DNA from: Thermoplasmata archaeon
GTDB lineage: Archaea; Thermoplasmatota; Thermoplasmata; RBG-16-68-12; SOIM01
NCBI GenBank assembly: GCA_023140195.1
Contig: JAGLME010000018.1
Span: 228,621-292,620 of the forward strand
Length of the DNA: 64,000 nt
Direction: 5' to 3'
Shown: positions 8,374 to 17,882 of the stretch, in pieces
Position numbering within the stretch: the stretch's first letter is position 1
Layout: every line of letters starts with the position of its first letter
Notes under the pieces: model-generated
Told to the model about the DNA's origin: nothing
Databases searched by the model: none
What the model saw: the letters and a program-made list of their open reading frames with translations, nothing else
Made by a program: the position numbers and the translations under genes

Positions 8374-10170
8374 ATGTCCAAGGTTAAGAAGAAGCAAATG
8401 GGTGAAGAGATAGATCAGCTCAAGTCATTGGAGAGGCAAACGGAGGACAGGCTCAAGAAGCTCGATGATGCCCGGACCGAGACGGCGGCATACCTGGAGG
8501 CAGTGGAAAAGAAGAAGAAGAGGAAGATTGGGGAAGCACTGTCCTCCATAAAGAAGGGATACATGTCAAGGCTCTTGGGTGGCAAGGGCATCAAGATACT
8601 CGCACCCGCGATAAGTGGCATTAAAGAAGAGACCATGGGAAGGGTCACGACAGTTCCCAAGCTGACTGCCAAGGACGTGACCGAGATCGAGCTCCAGAAC
8701 ATCGTTGATGGCTATTCCTATGTCAGGATAAACTACGACACCCGTGCGAACGAATACAAGTACGAGGCGATAGAACCCAAGCTCATGGCCGAGGAGGTCG
8801 ACATCCTCGAAGTTCTGAAGGAGGTTCTCGTCGAATCACTTGAGATGATAGAGGAGGATGACGAAGAGCATCGGGAGGCCTATCTGAGGAGGATCGTTGA
8901 CGGCCTTCTCCGAGAACTCGACATCTCACTGCATCCAGTTTCCAAAGAGAGGATAATGTACTACATCATGAGGGATTTCATCAGGTACGGACCGATTGAC
9001 GTTTCCATGACCGACGTCAACGTGGAGGACATCTCGTGTGACGGCGTGGGAGTTCCCCTTTATATCTATCACAGGAAGTACGGGTCTATTCCGTCGAACC
9101 TGATCTTCGATTCTGCCACTGAACTGGATTCGTTCGTGGTCTGGTTATCACAAAAATGCGGAAAACACATCTCTGTTGCGCAGCCAATGTTGGACGCGAC
9201 CGTTCCGGACGGTTCAAGACTTCAGGCGACCCTTGGCAAACACGTGACCAAGAGGGGCTCCTCGTTCACGATTAGGAGGTTCAAAGAGAACCCGTTCACC
9301 CCTATGGACCTGCTCAAGTTCCGGACCATGAGCGACGATATGATGGCCTATCTGTGGCTCGCGATCGAGAACGGTCAGTCGATGCTGATATGCGGGGGTA
9401 CAGCAAGTGGGAAGACAACAACACTGAACGCCATTCTCATTTTCATTCCTCCTCAGATGAAGATCGTCAGCATCGAGGACACCAGAGAGCTTAACCTTCC
9501 TCACGAGAACTGGGTCCCAACAATCACGAGGGCAGGATTCGGAGACATCAACCCAGTGACGGGGAAGGCACCTGGAGAGATCGACATGTTCGACCTGCTG
9601 GGGTCAGCCCTCAGGCAGAGGCCCCAGTATCTAATGGTCGGGGAGGTCAGAGGAACCGAGGCCTACGTGGTGTTCCAGGCGATGGCAACAGGAAAGAGCG
9701 CCTATACTACCTTCCATGCAGAAGATGTGCAGTCAATGGTCCACAGGATGGAGAATGACCCGATCAACCTCCCGAGGGCCCTCGTTTCGGCTCTGGACAT
9801 AGTCCTCATGCAGGCTCAGGTCAAAGTGGGCACCGAGATGACCAGGAGGGTGAAATCCCTGACCGAGATCCTGGGCGTCGATCCGGAATCTGACGAGCTC
9901 ATAACCAACGCGGCATATACGTGGAACCCGGCGGATGATACATTCAACTACAGCGGTCACAGCTACGTGTACGAAAAGATATCGACCACAAGGAACTGGT
10001 CCCAGAAGAGGATGGAACAAGAGGTCAAGAGAAGGATTGACATCTTCGCGTACATGAGGAAGATCGGTATGGACAATTACAAGCAAGTCGCGAAACTGGT
10101 ATCTTCCTATTACAAGGACCCCGAGGCTGTGATCAAGAAAGCAAGGGAAGAAATATCCAAGGCGACCTAG
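8374..10170 (+). CDS. Type II/IV secretion (TadA/FlaI-family) ATPase 2 with N-terminal coiled coil
   Basis: Walker A GGTASGKTTTLN, IVSIEDTRELNLPHENW, VGEVRGTEAYVVFQAMATGKSAYTTFHAE; clear paralogue of the 4637-6301 product. Confidence 0.93.
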   Translation: MSKVKKKQMGEEIDQLKSLERQTEDRLKKLDDARTETAAYLEAVEKKKKRKIGEALSSIKKGYMSRLLGGKGIKILAPAISGIKEETMGRVTTVPKLTAKDVTEIELQNIVDGYSYVRINYDTRANEYKYEAIEPKLMAEEVDILEVLKEVLVESLEMIEEDDEEHREAYLRRIVDGLLRELDISLHPVSKERIMYYIMRDFIRYGPIDVSMTDVNVEDISCDGVGVPLYIYHRKYGSIPSNLIFDSATELDSFVVWLSQKCGKHISVAQPMLDATVPDGSRLQATLGKHVTKRGSSFTIRRFKENPFTPMDLLKFRTMSDDMMAYLWLAIENGQSMLICGGTASGKTTTLNAILIFIPPQMKIVSIEDTRELNLPHENWVPTITRAGFGDINPVTGKAPGEIDMFDLLGSALRQRPQYLMVGEVRGTEAYVVFQAMATGKSAYTTFHAEDVQSMVHRMENDPINLPRALVSALDIVLMQAQVKVGTEMTRRVKSLTEILGVDPESDELITNAAYTWNPADDTFNYSGHSYVYEKISTTRNWSQKRMEQEVKRRIDIFAYMRKIGMDNYKQVAKLVSSYYKDPEAVIKKAREEISKAT

Positions 10171-13100
10171 TATCCGCCGCCCTCTTCCTTATCTTCTTCA
10201 TCAGGTTTTCTGACTACCTTCTTTGGCACGACGGTGGGCGCTCCTTCGACCACTGGCTTTCTGACCACCTTCTTTGGAACAGGTCTCTCAACGGTCGGAA
10301 GCGTCTTCTTCGGGACCGGCTGGACGCCGGCAGGTGGTGCCCCTGCATCGGGTGGCTGTTGCTCTCCAGGCCTCGCGGGTGTCACAGCCTGTTTCTTCGC
10401 CGGGGCCGCCGCAACGGGCTTCTTCTCTGCAGGTGGTCCGGACGGAGGCCTTCGAGGCTTCTCATCCTCGGCCATCAGAGCCCCACACTTGTGGCATACC
10501 GTGGCTGTCACCGAGTTCAGAGTACTGCATGACGGACAGGGTTTCGATCCCATCTTCCGCATGTCCTCTTCCTGCTTTGTCCATTGCGCAAAGGAAACGA
10601 AAGTGGGCTGGGTCTTCCACCAATCCTCGAACTCGGCATCTGTCAGTGACTTCCCGAGCTCTTGCTGCGCCTCCTTCTTGAACTTGGTCTTGACTTCCTC
10701 GTACTGCATCCGCATCTTCTTATTGTAGTCTTCCATCTCGACTTCGCCGGTCGCGAACTCCACGCCGCACTCAGGACATTTCTTGACCTTGATGGGTATC
10801 CATGCCTGACAGCTGCTGCACTTCGCCGTTTCGGTCTCGAACTCCACGCCGCACTTGGGGCAGGAGGTGCTGTCCTCTGGGATGAACGCTCCGCACTCAC
10901 CGCACTCTACCAGCTTACCAAGACCGAAGACCTTGATGTATGCAGTTATCGCTACAATGATCACGATTACTATGATTATGATGATCAGAAGCAACCAGAC
11001 CTCTGGTGTGAAGAGGGGTACGACACAATCTTTTGCCTGAACTCCGGTGAACGAAGTCGTTACAAACGTTTCATTGGAGGAAACCACGAAGTTGTAGGAC
11101 TCGCCGCACTCAATGTCATCAGGCACGAGGAAGCTGGTGAGTAGTCTTCCGTTCTCCTTCGAGATCGTGTATTGTTCTATTCCCACTTGTGTGGTATCGA
11201 GGAGCTGAAGCGTCATGACGAGTTCCACACCTTCTATGCCACGCTCAGTTCCAAGCTCCTTCACCCAGCCTTCAACAGTCAGGCTGGTGCCTGCCTCGAT
11301 ATCCTGACCTTCTTCCGGCATTGATATGCTCACGTAGGCAGATGGTGGCACAACGTCGAATGTGAACACGCCGACGTTGTTATCCTCATCGATCTCAAGT
11401 ATCATTTTGTCGGGGTCGGCAATGGCCCTCAGTGTGTGGGTCCCGATAACGCTGATGGGTTGACATGTGATTATCGAAATGCTCGTCCCTCCCGCTGTGA
11501 TGTTGTTGACAGTTGCCTGTCCGACCACCTCATCATTGTCCAGCGTTAGGATAACGGTCACGTTTCGCGCCGTACTTCCACCGGTGTTGTTCATCATGAC
11601 GAAGATATCGTAGTTGACGCCAACGGTGATCTGGTTTGTGATTGTCCAGTCAGAATCTGTGACCTCTTCCACCTGAAGGTCTGGTAGTGTGAGAACCAGC
11701 ACAGTCCTGTTTGCAAAGTTATTGGACTGGTCATAGTCGGTCTGGAATATGTCAGCAGTACTAGGTGTATCCACTGTCACGGTGAAGAAATGAGTTCCAG
11801 GTGATTGCGGGGTCCACTGAACGCTGGCCTCCATCTGACCCCCGGCCAGGATGCTCGTCAGGTTAACTAGCTCGGACCAACCGTCATCGTCGGCGAAGGT
11901 CACCTCCACGTTCACAGCTGTGTTCGTTCCTACGTTCCTGATGGTTGCTGTGACGTCGCTGGGAATCTGTTCGACCGGTTCGACGCCGAAGAGTATGCCC
12001 GCAGTATCCACAGACAGATCGGGCCATCCGAATATGTTGAGCCCTGTTGAAGCGTCATTGTTGTTCTCGTTGGTTTCGGGAATAGTGTTGTTGAAGTCCA
12101 CGTAAACGTAAATGATCTTTGTACCAATCGTGGTCGGGGTCCATTCATCATCTATCGCTACGGAACTGCCGGTCGCTGGCACATCAATGACATCGTACCC
12201 GATAATGTCCGATCCGAGGAACATCATCACCTCTACACCTGAAGATGCAATGTTGCCGCTGTTGTAGACCGTTACCTGAATCTGCAAGGGCCTATTCACT
12301 GGCTGGTCGATTCCGAGTCCGTCCCCTACGAAAGATATCCTGGACACGCTGAAGTCAGGAGTGAGACCTGAGAACCTCAGTTCGACCTCCATATTGTCAC
12401 GGACATCACCCGTCCAATTGCCCTGGGCCTCGTGGGAATCTGGATAAAACCAAACTGAGCTTCCGGGCGGAACTTCGACTTTCGCATCAATGGCATACGT
12501 CGAGTTTGTCCAACCCCATACTGGGAAGCCCTGCATCTCTGCGCTGAGAACTCTCAATGTAATCTGGCCCCCAGGAACGCTCAAACTTGTGTTCACTCGT
12601 GTCCAAGTCAGGCTTGATTCGTCCAGCACATCCAAGTTCATCTCCGGGGTCACGGATAACAGAACCGCACCCGTGCCGTCGACCATCTTCACGGTCAGCC
12701 ACCAGAAGAGGCGGACCTTGGCATTCTCAGTGATCATGTCGGTCCACCATTCCATGCCCTCTGGAATGTGCGTTATCACGTTTGTAAACTCAATGAGCTG
12801 GTTTCCCTTGAAGACAAGCTGCGCGTCCAGATAGTCTGGGAAAGTGACATTCCTTATGTCAAAGTCGATCGTGTTGACGTCCCCGTCGTCGCTCATAAGG
12901 TACAGATTGAGAACACCGGTGAATGCAGTGTCCCATATGTATGATGTCTCAGCGGCCTCGATGTAAAGGTCGGTTCCAAGGAGGTCCACGCTCATTAGGG
13001 TAACGCTGTTGCCAGTGCTGAAGAGATTTCCATTCAAGACTGAGTTTCTGATATCGATCACAGCAGATTGGTCAGCAAAGAGGCCCCCAGTACCCCGCAC

Positions 13101-15647
13101 GTCGAGGTCAATGTTCGCGTCGTCGACGACCAGTCTGGCGCTATCGGAGACGTAAATGACCAAGGGGTAGTTGCTGGTCAGGCTGGCCCCGTTCTTGAGT
13201 ATGAGCTCTCCCGTTCCGGAGACTTTGATGCAATATCTTCCTGTAAGGGGATGTGCTTGCTCGATGAACATGGACTTGCCATCAACCGTCAGGCTTCCGG
13301 TTACGTCGACATTTCCGTGGTATGTGTTGTCGTAGGGCAACACCATTCCGGGTAATGCATAAGTTGCAGCCATCTTGTCATGGAAGATCAGAATGTCCTT
13401 GTTGGCGAGGTTGTCCGCATTTGTGCTCTCCTTGACAGCATCGCTTGGGTCCACGTCGACGGTTAGAACATGTATGCCCGGATCATCAGCAGGAACCCAC
13501 TGAAGGTCTGAACTGACAACCTCTGTTGCGTTCGAAAGCAGGCCGGTTGAATTCCCGCTGGCGAAGTAGTCACCATCGATGTAGAAATCCACCACGTAGG
13601 CGCCCGCATCCACGTAGCCCATGTTGCGAACAACAGCCTGCGGTGTCACCGTTTGCCCCATTCGGGTACACGGATCTCCGACTCCGATATCATTCGCCGT
13701 TACCTTCAGATTTGGGGCCAGATCAACCCTGAGGACATTGCACGCAGTATTGTTGGACTCAGATTCCTCCGGCACCAAGTCACTTCTATCCACCCATATG
13801 CATATCTTGTAGTCCTTGGCCTCATTGAATGTATAAGTGAAAATGGTGCTTGTGGTTGAGCCGATTGCTATGTCAGATATGTCAGCTTCACCAATCTCAG
13901 GGACGGCGCCAAGCGTAGGATCTCCTATGTAGACCTTGACAACATTCGCAGGAGCTATGTCACTCCCTGGGTTACGCACAGTAATGTCAATCTGAACTGG
14001 GTTTCCGATGTAAGAGTTCAACGGGAATGTTATATCTCCAGATGTGACCGCATAATCAGGAAGCAGGGGTATGATATAGAGGGTCTCGGTTCGATCATTA
14101 TTACCTTCATCTGTTTCTGATACTGTTCCCATGCAGTCCACCACAACACGAACGCTGTGATTGCCGCCTGAAGCATTGTACCAGTATGCTGGTCCGACCT
14201 GAACTGTCGAGAGGACGTCGATAAATGGCACGTATATTGGCGAGTTGTTCAGTTGCTGCCCGTCCCCATAGAAGCAGACCCATATGTCGTTTGCTCCACT
14301 TCCACCTTGGTTGAAGATGTCCGCCCATACCTCAATTGTCTGATTCTCTGTCGGATCGGCCGGGATCCAGTAAATATCCGTCACGATCAGGTCGGGCTTG
14401 GGGATGAGCAGGTCGAAAACCAATGTGATCTCTACAGTCCCGTCTGCAGGACCCATTGCCGGGTAGGGGTTGAATGAGAAAGTATCTGAGGAAGTCACGG
14501 CTAGGTAAAGACCGCTGATGTCATATGGACCATAGAACTCGGAGTTCGGAGTGGTTTGGTCAACTGCGTCGTCGATGTGTTCGCTGGGCAATGGTAGGAG
14601 GGACCTACCGTCAGGGCCTGTCACTAGCCACGTTCCTGCGGTCTTTCCGAGATAAGTCAAGATATAGTTGTGAGGGGTCGCGATCCCAGAATCAGGGAAT
14701 ATGGGCGTAGCTCCAGTTTGAGTGAATGTCGGTGTTAGGTCCACGTTTTCTATTGGAACGCCAGCATTGTCTACGCACAGAACGTTGGCCCACCGAAGTA
14801 TGTGGGCAACTCCGGTGCCAGTTGTCTGGATGGCTCCCCTTCTGTTGGCGCTTATATCACTCGTATCAATCGTCATGTTATATGTGTAGACTTCGGCATT
14901 GTTCCCTACATGGAGCACATTATGCGCGGTATCTCCAGCGTTGTAATCTATGTCCAGGTATGTGTCCACAAGCCAAACCTGTGAAGCTCCAGTGACATTG
15001 AAATCGTACATCCATCCGAAGTTGACATCCGTTCTCGAAAATGCTGTTGAAGTGAAGTAGTTGTCTATTGTCGTCCTGTAGAACTGTCCCTCACCACCAG
15101 TAAAAGTGAACACAGGTGCATCATTGAACCGATCAGAGCCGGTCACCCAGGGGGGAATATTGGATAGTGCCAAGACCTCTGAGTCCCACAGTTCAACAGT
15201 ACCAGTCACATTCATGAAGCCAGGGAATTGAAGAACCGCGTTCCAGCCTATGAGAGTTCCAGTGACAGTGACTGGAAGCAGTAGATAGGGCTCTATCTGA
15301 TTGGTCTCTATCGTGATGTAGCTGTTGGTCAGGTTCAGCGTGGCTCCCAGGTTGATGTTCAGGCTGTACCTGTGAAGATCATCCTGAACGAATGAAATTC
15401 CACCATCCACGACCGTCAAATAGCAGCCCGCTAGCAGGTTAAGATCGCCGTCCAACTTGATGTCCCCCGACACCGTAACCACAGAATTGCAGTTCCAATC
15501 TGCCGTGGGCTCTATGGGGTCATCTCCTGCCAATGCGATGAAGGATGCTCCCAATCCAACTATTCCCGAGAACAGAAGTGTCCACGCTACAAATACGGCC
15601 AAAATAGTCCTAGCCATGCGCTGGCTTTTTACATTTCGCATAACCAT
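10167..15647 (-). CDS. Giant surface protein: signal peptide, CARDB-type repeats, C-terminal TM, then predicted cytoplasmic zinc ribbons
   Basis: About 1826 aa. Repeated PDLxV...ENQTIEVWADIFNQG.../SETDEGNN CARDB motifs; TM LFTPEVWLLLIIIIIVIVIIVAITAYI; then CGECGAFIPEDSTSCPKCGVEFE, CSSCQAWIPIKVKKCPECGVEFA, CPSCSTLNSVTATVCHKCGAL. Confidence 0.85.
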   Translation of the reverse strand: MVMRNVKSQRMARTILAVFVAWTLLFSGIVGLGASFIALAGDDPIEPTADWNCNSVVTVSGDIKLDGDLNLLAGCYLTVVDGGISFVQDDLHRYSLNINLGATLNLTNSYITIETNQIEPYLLLPVTVTGTLIGWNAVLQFPGFMNVTGTVELWDSEVLALSNIPPWVTGSDRFNDAPVFTFTGGEGQFYRTTIDNYFTSTAFSRTDVNFGWMYDFNVTGASQVWLVDTYLDIDYNAGDTAHNVLHVGNNAEVYTYNMTIDTSDISANRRGAIQTTGTGVAHILRWANVLCVDNAGVPIENVDLTPTFTQTGATPIFPDSGIATPHNYILTYLGKTAGTWLVTGPDGRSLLPLPSEHIDDAVDQTTPNSEFYGPYDISGLYLAVTSSDTFSFNPYPAMGPADGTVEITLVFDLLIPKPDLIVTDIYWIPADPTENQTIEVWADIFNQGGSGANDIWVCFYGDGQQLNNSPIYVPFIDVLSTVQVGPAYWYNASGGNHSVRVVVDCMGTVSETDEGNNDRTETLYIIPLLPDYAVTSGDITFPLNSYIGNPVQIDITVRNPGSDIAPANVVKVYIGDPTLGAVPEIGEADISDIAIGSTTSTIFTYTFNEAKDYKICIWVDRSDLVPEESESNNTACNVLRVDLAPNLKVTANDIGVGDPCTRMGQTVTPQAVVRNMGYVDAGAYVVDFYIDGDYFASGNSTGLLSNATEVVSSDLQWVPADDPGIHVLTVDVDPSDAVKESTNADNLANKDILIFHDKMAATYALPGMVLPYDNTYHGNVDVTGSLTVDGKSMFIEQAHPLTGRYCIKVSGTGELILKNGASLTSNYPLVIYVSDSARLVVDDANIDLDVRGTGGLFADQSAVIDIRNSVLNGNLFSTGNSVTLMSVDLLGTDLYIEAAETSYIWDTAFTGVLNLYLMSDDGDVNTIDFDIRNVTFPDYLDAQLVFKGNQLIEFTNVITHIPEGMEWWTDMITENAKVRLFWWLTVKMVDGTGAVLLSVTPEMNLDVLDESSLTWTRVNTSLSVPGGQITLRVLSAEMQGFPVWGWTNSTYAIDAKVEVPPGSSVWFYPDSHEAQGNWTGDVRDNMEVELRFSGLTPDFSVSRISFVGDGLGIDQPVNRPLQIQVTVYNSGNIASSGVEVMMFLGSDIIGYDVIDVPATGSSVAIDDEWTPTTIGTKIIYVYVDFNNTIPETNENNNDASTGLNIFGWPDLSVDTAGILFGVEPVEQIPSDVTATIRNVGTNTAVNVEVTFADDDGWSELVNLTSILAGGQMEASVQWTPQSPGTHFFTVTVDTPSTADIFQTDYDQSNNFANRTVLVLTLPDLQVEEVTDSDWTITNQITVGVNYDIFVMMNNTGGSTARNVTVILTLDNDEVVGQATVNNITAGGTSISIITCQPISVIGTHTLRAIADPDKMILEIDEDNNVGVFTFDVVPPSAYVSISMPEEGQDIEAGTSLTVEGWVKELGTERGIEGVELVMTLQLLDTTQVGIEQYTISKENGRLLTSFLVPDDIECGESYNFVVSSNETFVTTSFTGVQAKDCVVPLFTPEVWLLLIIIIIVIVIIVAITAYIKVFGLGKLVECGECGAFIPEDSTSCPKCGVEFETETAKCSSCQAWIPIKVKKCPECGVEFATGEVEMEDYNKKMRMQYEEVKTKFKKEAQQELGKSLTDAEFEDWWKTQPTFVSFAQWTKQEEDMRKMGSKPCPSCSTLNSVTATVCHKCGALMAEDEKPRRPPSGPPAEKKPVAAAPAKKQAVTPARPGEQQPPDAGAPPAGVQPVPKKTLPTVERPVPKKVVRKPVVEGAPTVVPKKVVRKPDEEDKEEGGGY

Positions 15648-15820
15648 ATCCTCCGTTGTATTCCCGATGCCAATATGCATGCCTTTTTTAGTTCTCGCTA
15701 CAAGACAATTGCACTGGTCTTTTGTTAAGTAGGTATTCCTATAAATACCTATCCATACGGTGCTGGTTAGTGGTTTTCACCATCCGAAATAGCTGTGTGC
15801 TAACGACATTAAAAAGTGTA

Positions 15821-16918
15821 CTACACAACCCGTTTCTTCTTCACCTTCTTGAGAGCTACTTTCTTTGGTTTGTCCTCATCATCGGAGGATTCGTCACCTT
15901 CTTCCTCTCCGCCCTCTTCGAGTCTGTGACCACAGGCATAGCACATGATCGCATTTGCGCTCAACATCGTCCCGCAGGCCGGGCATGGGATCTCCTCATC
16001 GCCACCTTCCTCTTGCGGTGCCTCATCACCCTCAGGGGGTGCTTCCTCACCTTCCTCTGGCGGTGCCTCGCCCTCTTCGGCAGGAGCTTCATCCTCAACC
16101 AGCTTGTGGCCGCAAGCATAACACATGATCGCATTTGCGCTGAGAGCCGTTCCGCAGGACGGACAGGGGACCTCTTCGACCTCTGCAGCCGGAGCAGCCT
16201 CTTCACCCTCCGACGGAGCCTCTTCACCTTCTGCAGGTGCTTCAGCCTCCTCGGCGGGAGTCTCTGGCTCAGCTGCCGGAGCCTCATCAAAAGACGGAGC
16301 CGGCATTTCTCCGGGTTCCGCAGCAACTCCAGCTCTGGCGCTCTCTTCCATTGACAACAGCTCGCGTTCCTTGTCCAGGAGTGCCTTCCCTTGAGATATG
16401 ATCTTCTCCTTCTCGGCGTTCAGTTCTTCCTCCAGTCTCACGATTTCCTTCTCGCGATCGACCAGAGTCTGGCCCCTTCTGACGTTGTCTTCAAGGACGT
16501 TCTTCAGCTCTTCTTCCTTGGTCAGGAATTCCTCTTCCCTTGCGACGATGTCGGCCCTTTTCTTTGTGGCCTCTTCCAGGGCAGCCTTGGCCTCTTCTTC
16601 GGACCTAATGGCCTCCTGTTCCCTTGAGACCAGAGCTTCTTTCTGCTGTGCTATTGCCGCTTCCCTCTCGGCGAATCCGGTCTCAACGGAGGCTATGCGC
16701 TGTCTTTCTTCTTCCAGCTTCGCTTTCTCAGAGTCAAAACCTGCTCTCTCGTCCTCGAAGGCCTTTCGGTCGGATTCCCAGGCCGAACGCTCTTCTTCAA
16801 GCTGTCGTTTTTCATCTTCCAGCTTTCGGGACTTCTCTTCCAGTTCTGCTTCCTTGGCTGCGAGGCTGTCCTCAATTCTCTTTATCTCGTCTGCTAGAGA
16901 CAATCTTTCTTGAGTCAT
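15821..16918 (-). CDS. Long coiled-coil protein with two C-terminal zinc ribbons
   Basis: Heptad-rich Glu/Lys coiled coil; CPSCGTALSANAIMCYACGHKL and CPACGTMLSANAIMCYACGHRL separated by an acidic Glu/Ala/Pro linker. Start MTQERLSLADE. Confidence 0.8.
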   Translation of the reverse strand: MTQERLSLADEIKRIEDSLAAKEAELEEKSRKLEDEKRQLEEERSAWESDRKAFEDERAGFDSEKAKLEEERQRIASVETGFAEREAAIAQQKEALVSREQEAIRSEEEAKAALEEATKKRADIVAREEEFLTKEEELKNVLEDNVRRGQTLVDREKEIVRLEEELNAEKEKIISQGKALLDKERELLSMEESARAGVAAEPGEMPAPSFDEAPAAEPETPAEEAEAPAEGEEAPSEGEEAAPAAEVEEVPCPSCGTALSANAIMCYACGHKLVEDEAPAEEGEAPPEEGEEAPPEGDEAPQEEGGDEEIPCPACGTMLSANAIMCYACGHRLEEGGEEEGDESSDDEDKPKKVALKKVKKKRVV

Positions 16919-16994
16919 AGAAACCATCCCCTGGATGGACTGCGGTATGTTCGAGTCGGCGGAAGATAATACCAATTGGATAAATATCTTTCGT

Positions 16995-17708
16995 TCATAG
17001 TTCTCCACTCTCGAATACTGGACCCAACACGGCCATTCCGCCCTTTCCAAGCACTATGGCATGCTTCTCCATGCTGTGTTCACACGCTCTCATCTTCTCT
17101 ACTCTTAGATAACGGACCAGTTTCCCTCTGGTCCTGTCAAGGCCAAGGTCAATGATGCCGTCGACGAGGAAGCCTTCGTTCCCAAGCAGAGCGGACTCGC
17201 CCCCTATCGAACGTTCCATCACCACCAGGGATATCAGGTTGTTCTCCCTCAGCATCTTGAAGAAGTAGAACATCTTCTTCCGCATGTCGGTCACTTCTTC
17301 CATCAACGAGTACAGTGCACCCAGGGAATCCAGCGAGAACATCACGAAATCGTCGCCGTATATCCGCTTGAAGTGCTCTATCATCTTCTGGACGAACTCC
17401 AGGTAGTTGGTGGCTTCGGTCGGATCGAGAACCTCGTCGATCTCTCTCAGGTCGGTGAAATCAGATATCTGCATGTTATCGGGAACCTCGATGCCAAGGC
17501 TCTTCAGATTCTTCAGGTGGCTGTCCAAAGACTCCTCCAGTGTTGTGTAAAGGCCGAACTTGCCCGACTGCTTCAGCCATCTTGACATGAACGTGTAGCA
17601 GAAACTGGTCTTCATCGAGCCGGGTGGGCCGGTTACTAGAATGACCTTCGGAGGATCGATGTCCGTTTTGAACACCTTTTCGAGTCCCTTTATGGAGTCC
17701 CTCAGCAT
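16995..17708 (-). CDS. KaiC-like RecA-superfamily ATPase
   Basis: Walker A VTGPPGSMKTSFCY; DFVMFSLDSLGALYSL; LVVMERSIGGESALLGNEGFLVDGIIDLGL; LRVEKMRACEHSMEKHAIVLG. Confidence 0.85.
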   Translation of the reverse strand: MLRDSIKGLEKVFKTDIDPPKVILVTGPPGSMKTSFCYTFMSRWLKQSGKFGLYTTLEESLDSHLKNLKSLGIEVPDNMQISDFTDLREIDEVLDPTEATNYLEFVQKMIEHFKRIYGDDFVMFSLDSLGALYSLMEEVTDMRKKMFYFFKMLRENNLISLVVMERSIGGESALLGNEGFLVDGIIDLGLDRTRGKLVRYLRVEKMRACEHSMEKHAIVLGKGGMAVLGPVFESGEL

Positions 17709-17882
17709 GTCTCTTCACTTGCCCGAGTATGTCATGAATAGTCGAAATTGGGATTTAACTCTATCGATTGTGGTATCCCTTTCAGCTGATTCCGAAAATC
17801 AATGTCTGGCTACCATACCGACAAATATATATCCAAGATATTCATAGTCAGAAATCCAAGGCCAACAGCCGAGGGAATTTCT

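Noticed and set aside
15722-16354. 210-aa plus-strand ORF
   Set aside because: Antisense to the coiled-coil/zinc-ribbon gene; Ser/Leu/Cys-rich shadow of Glu-rich coding sequence.
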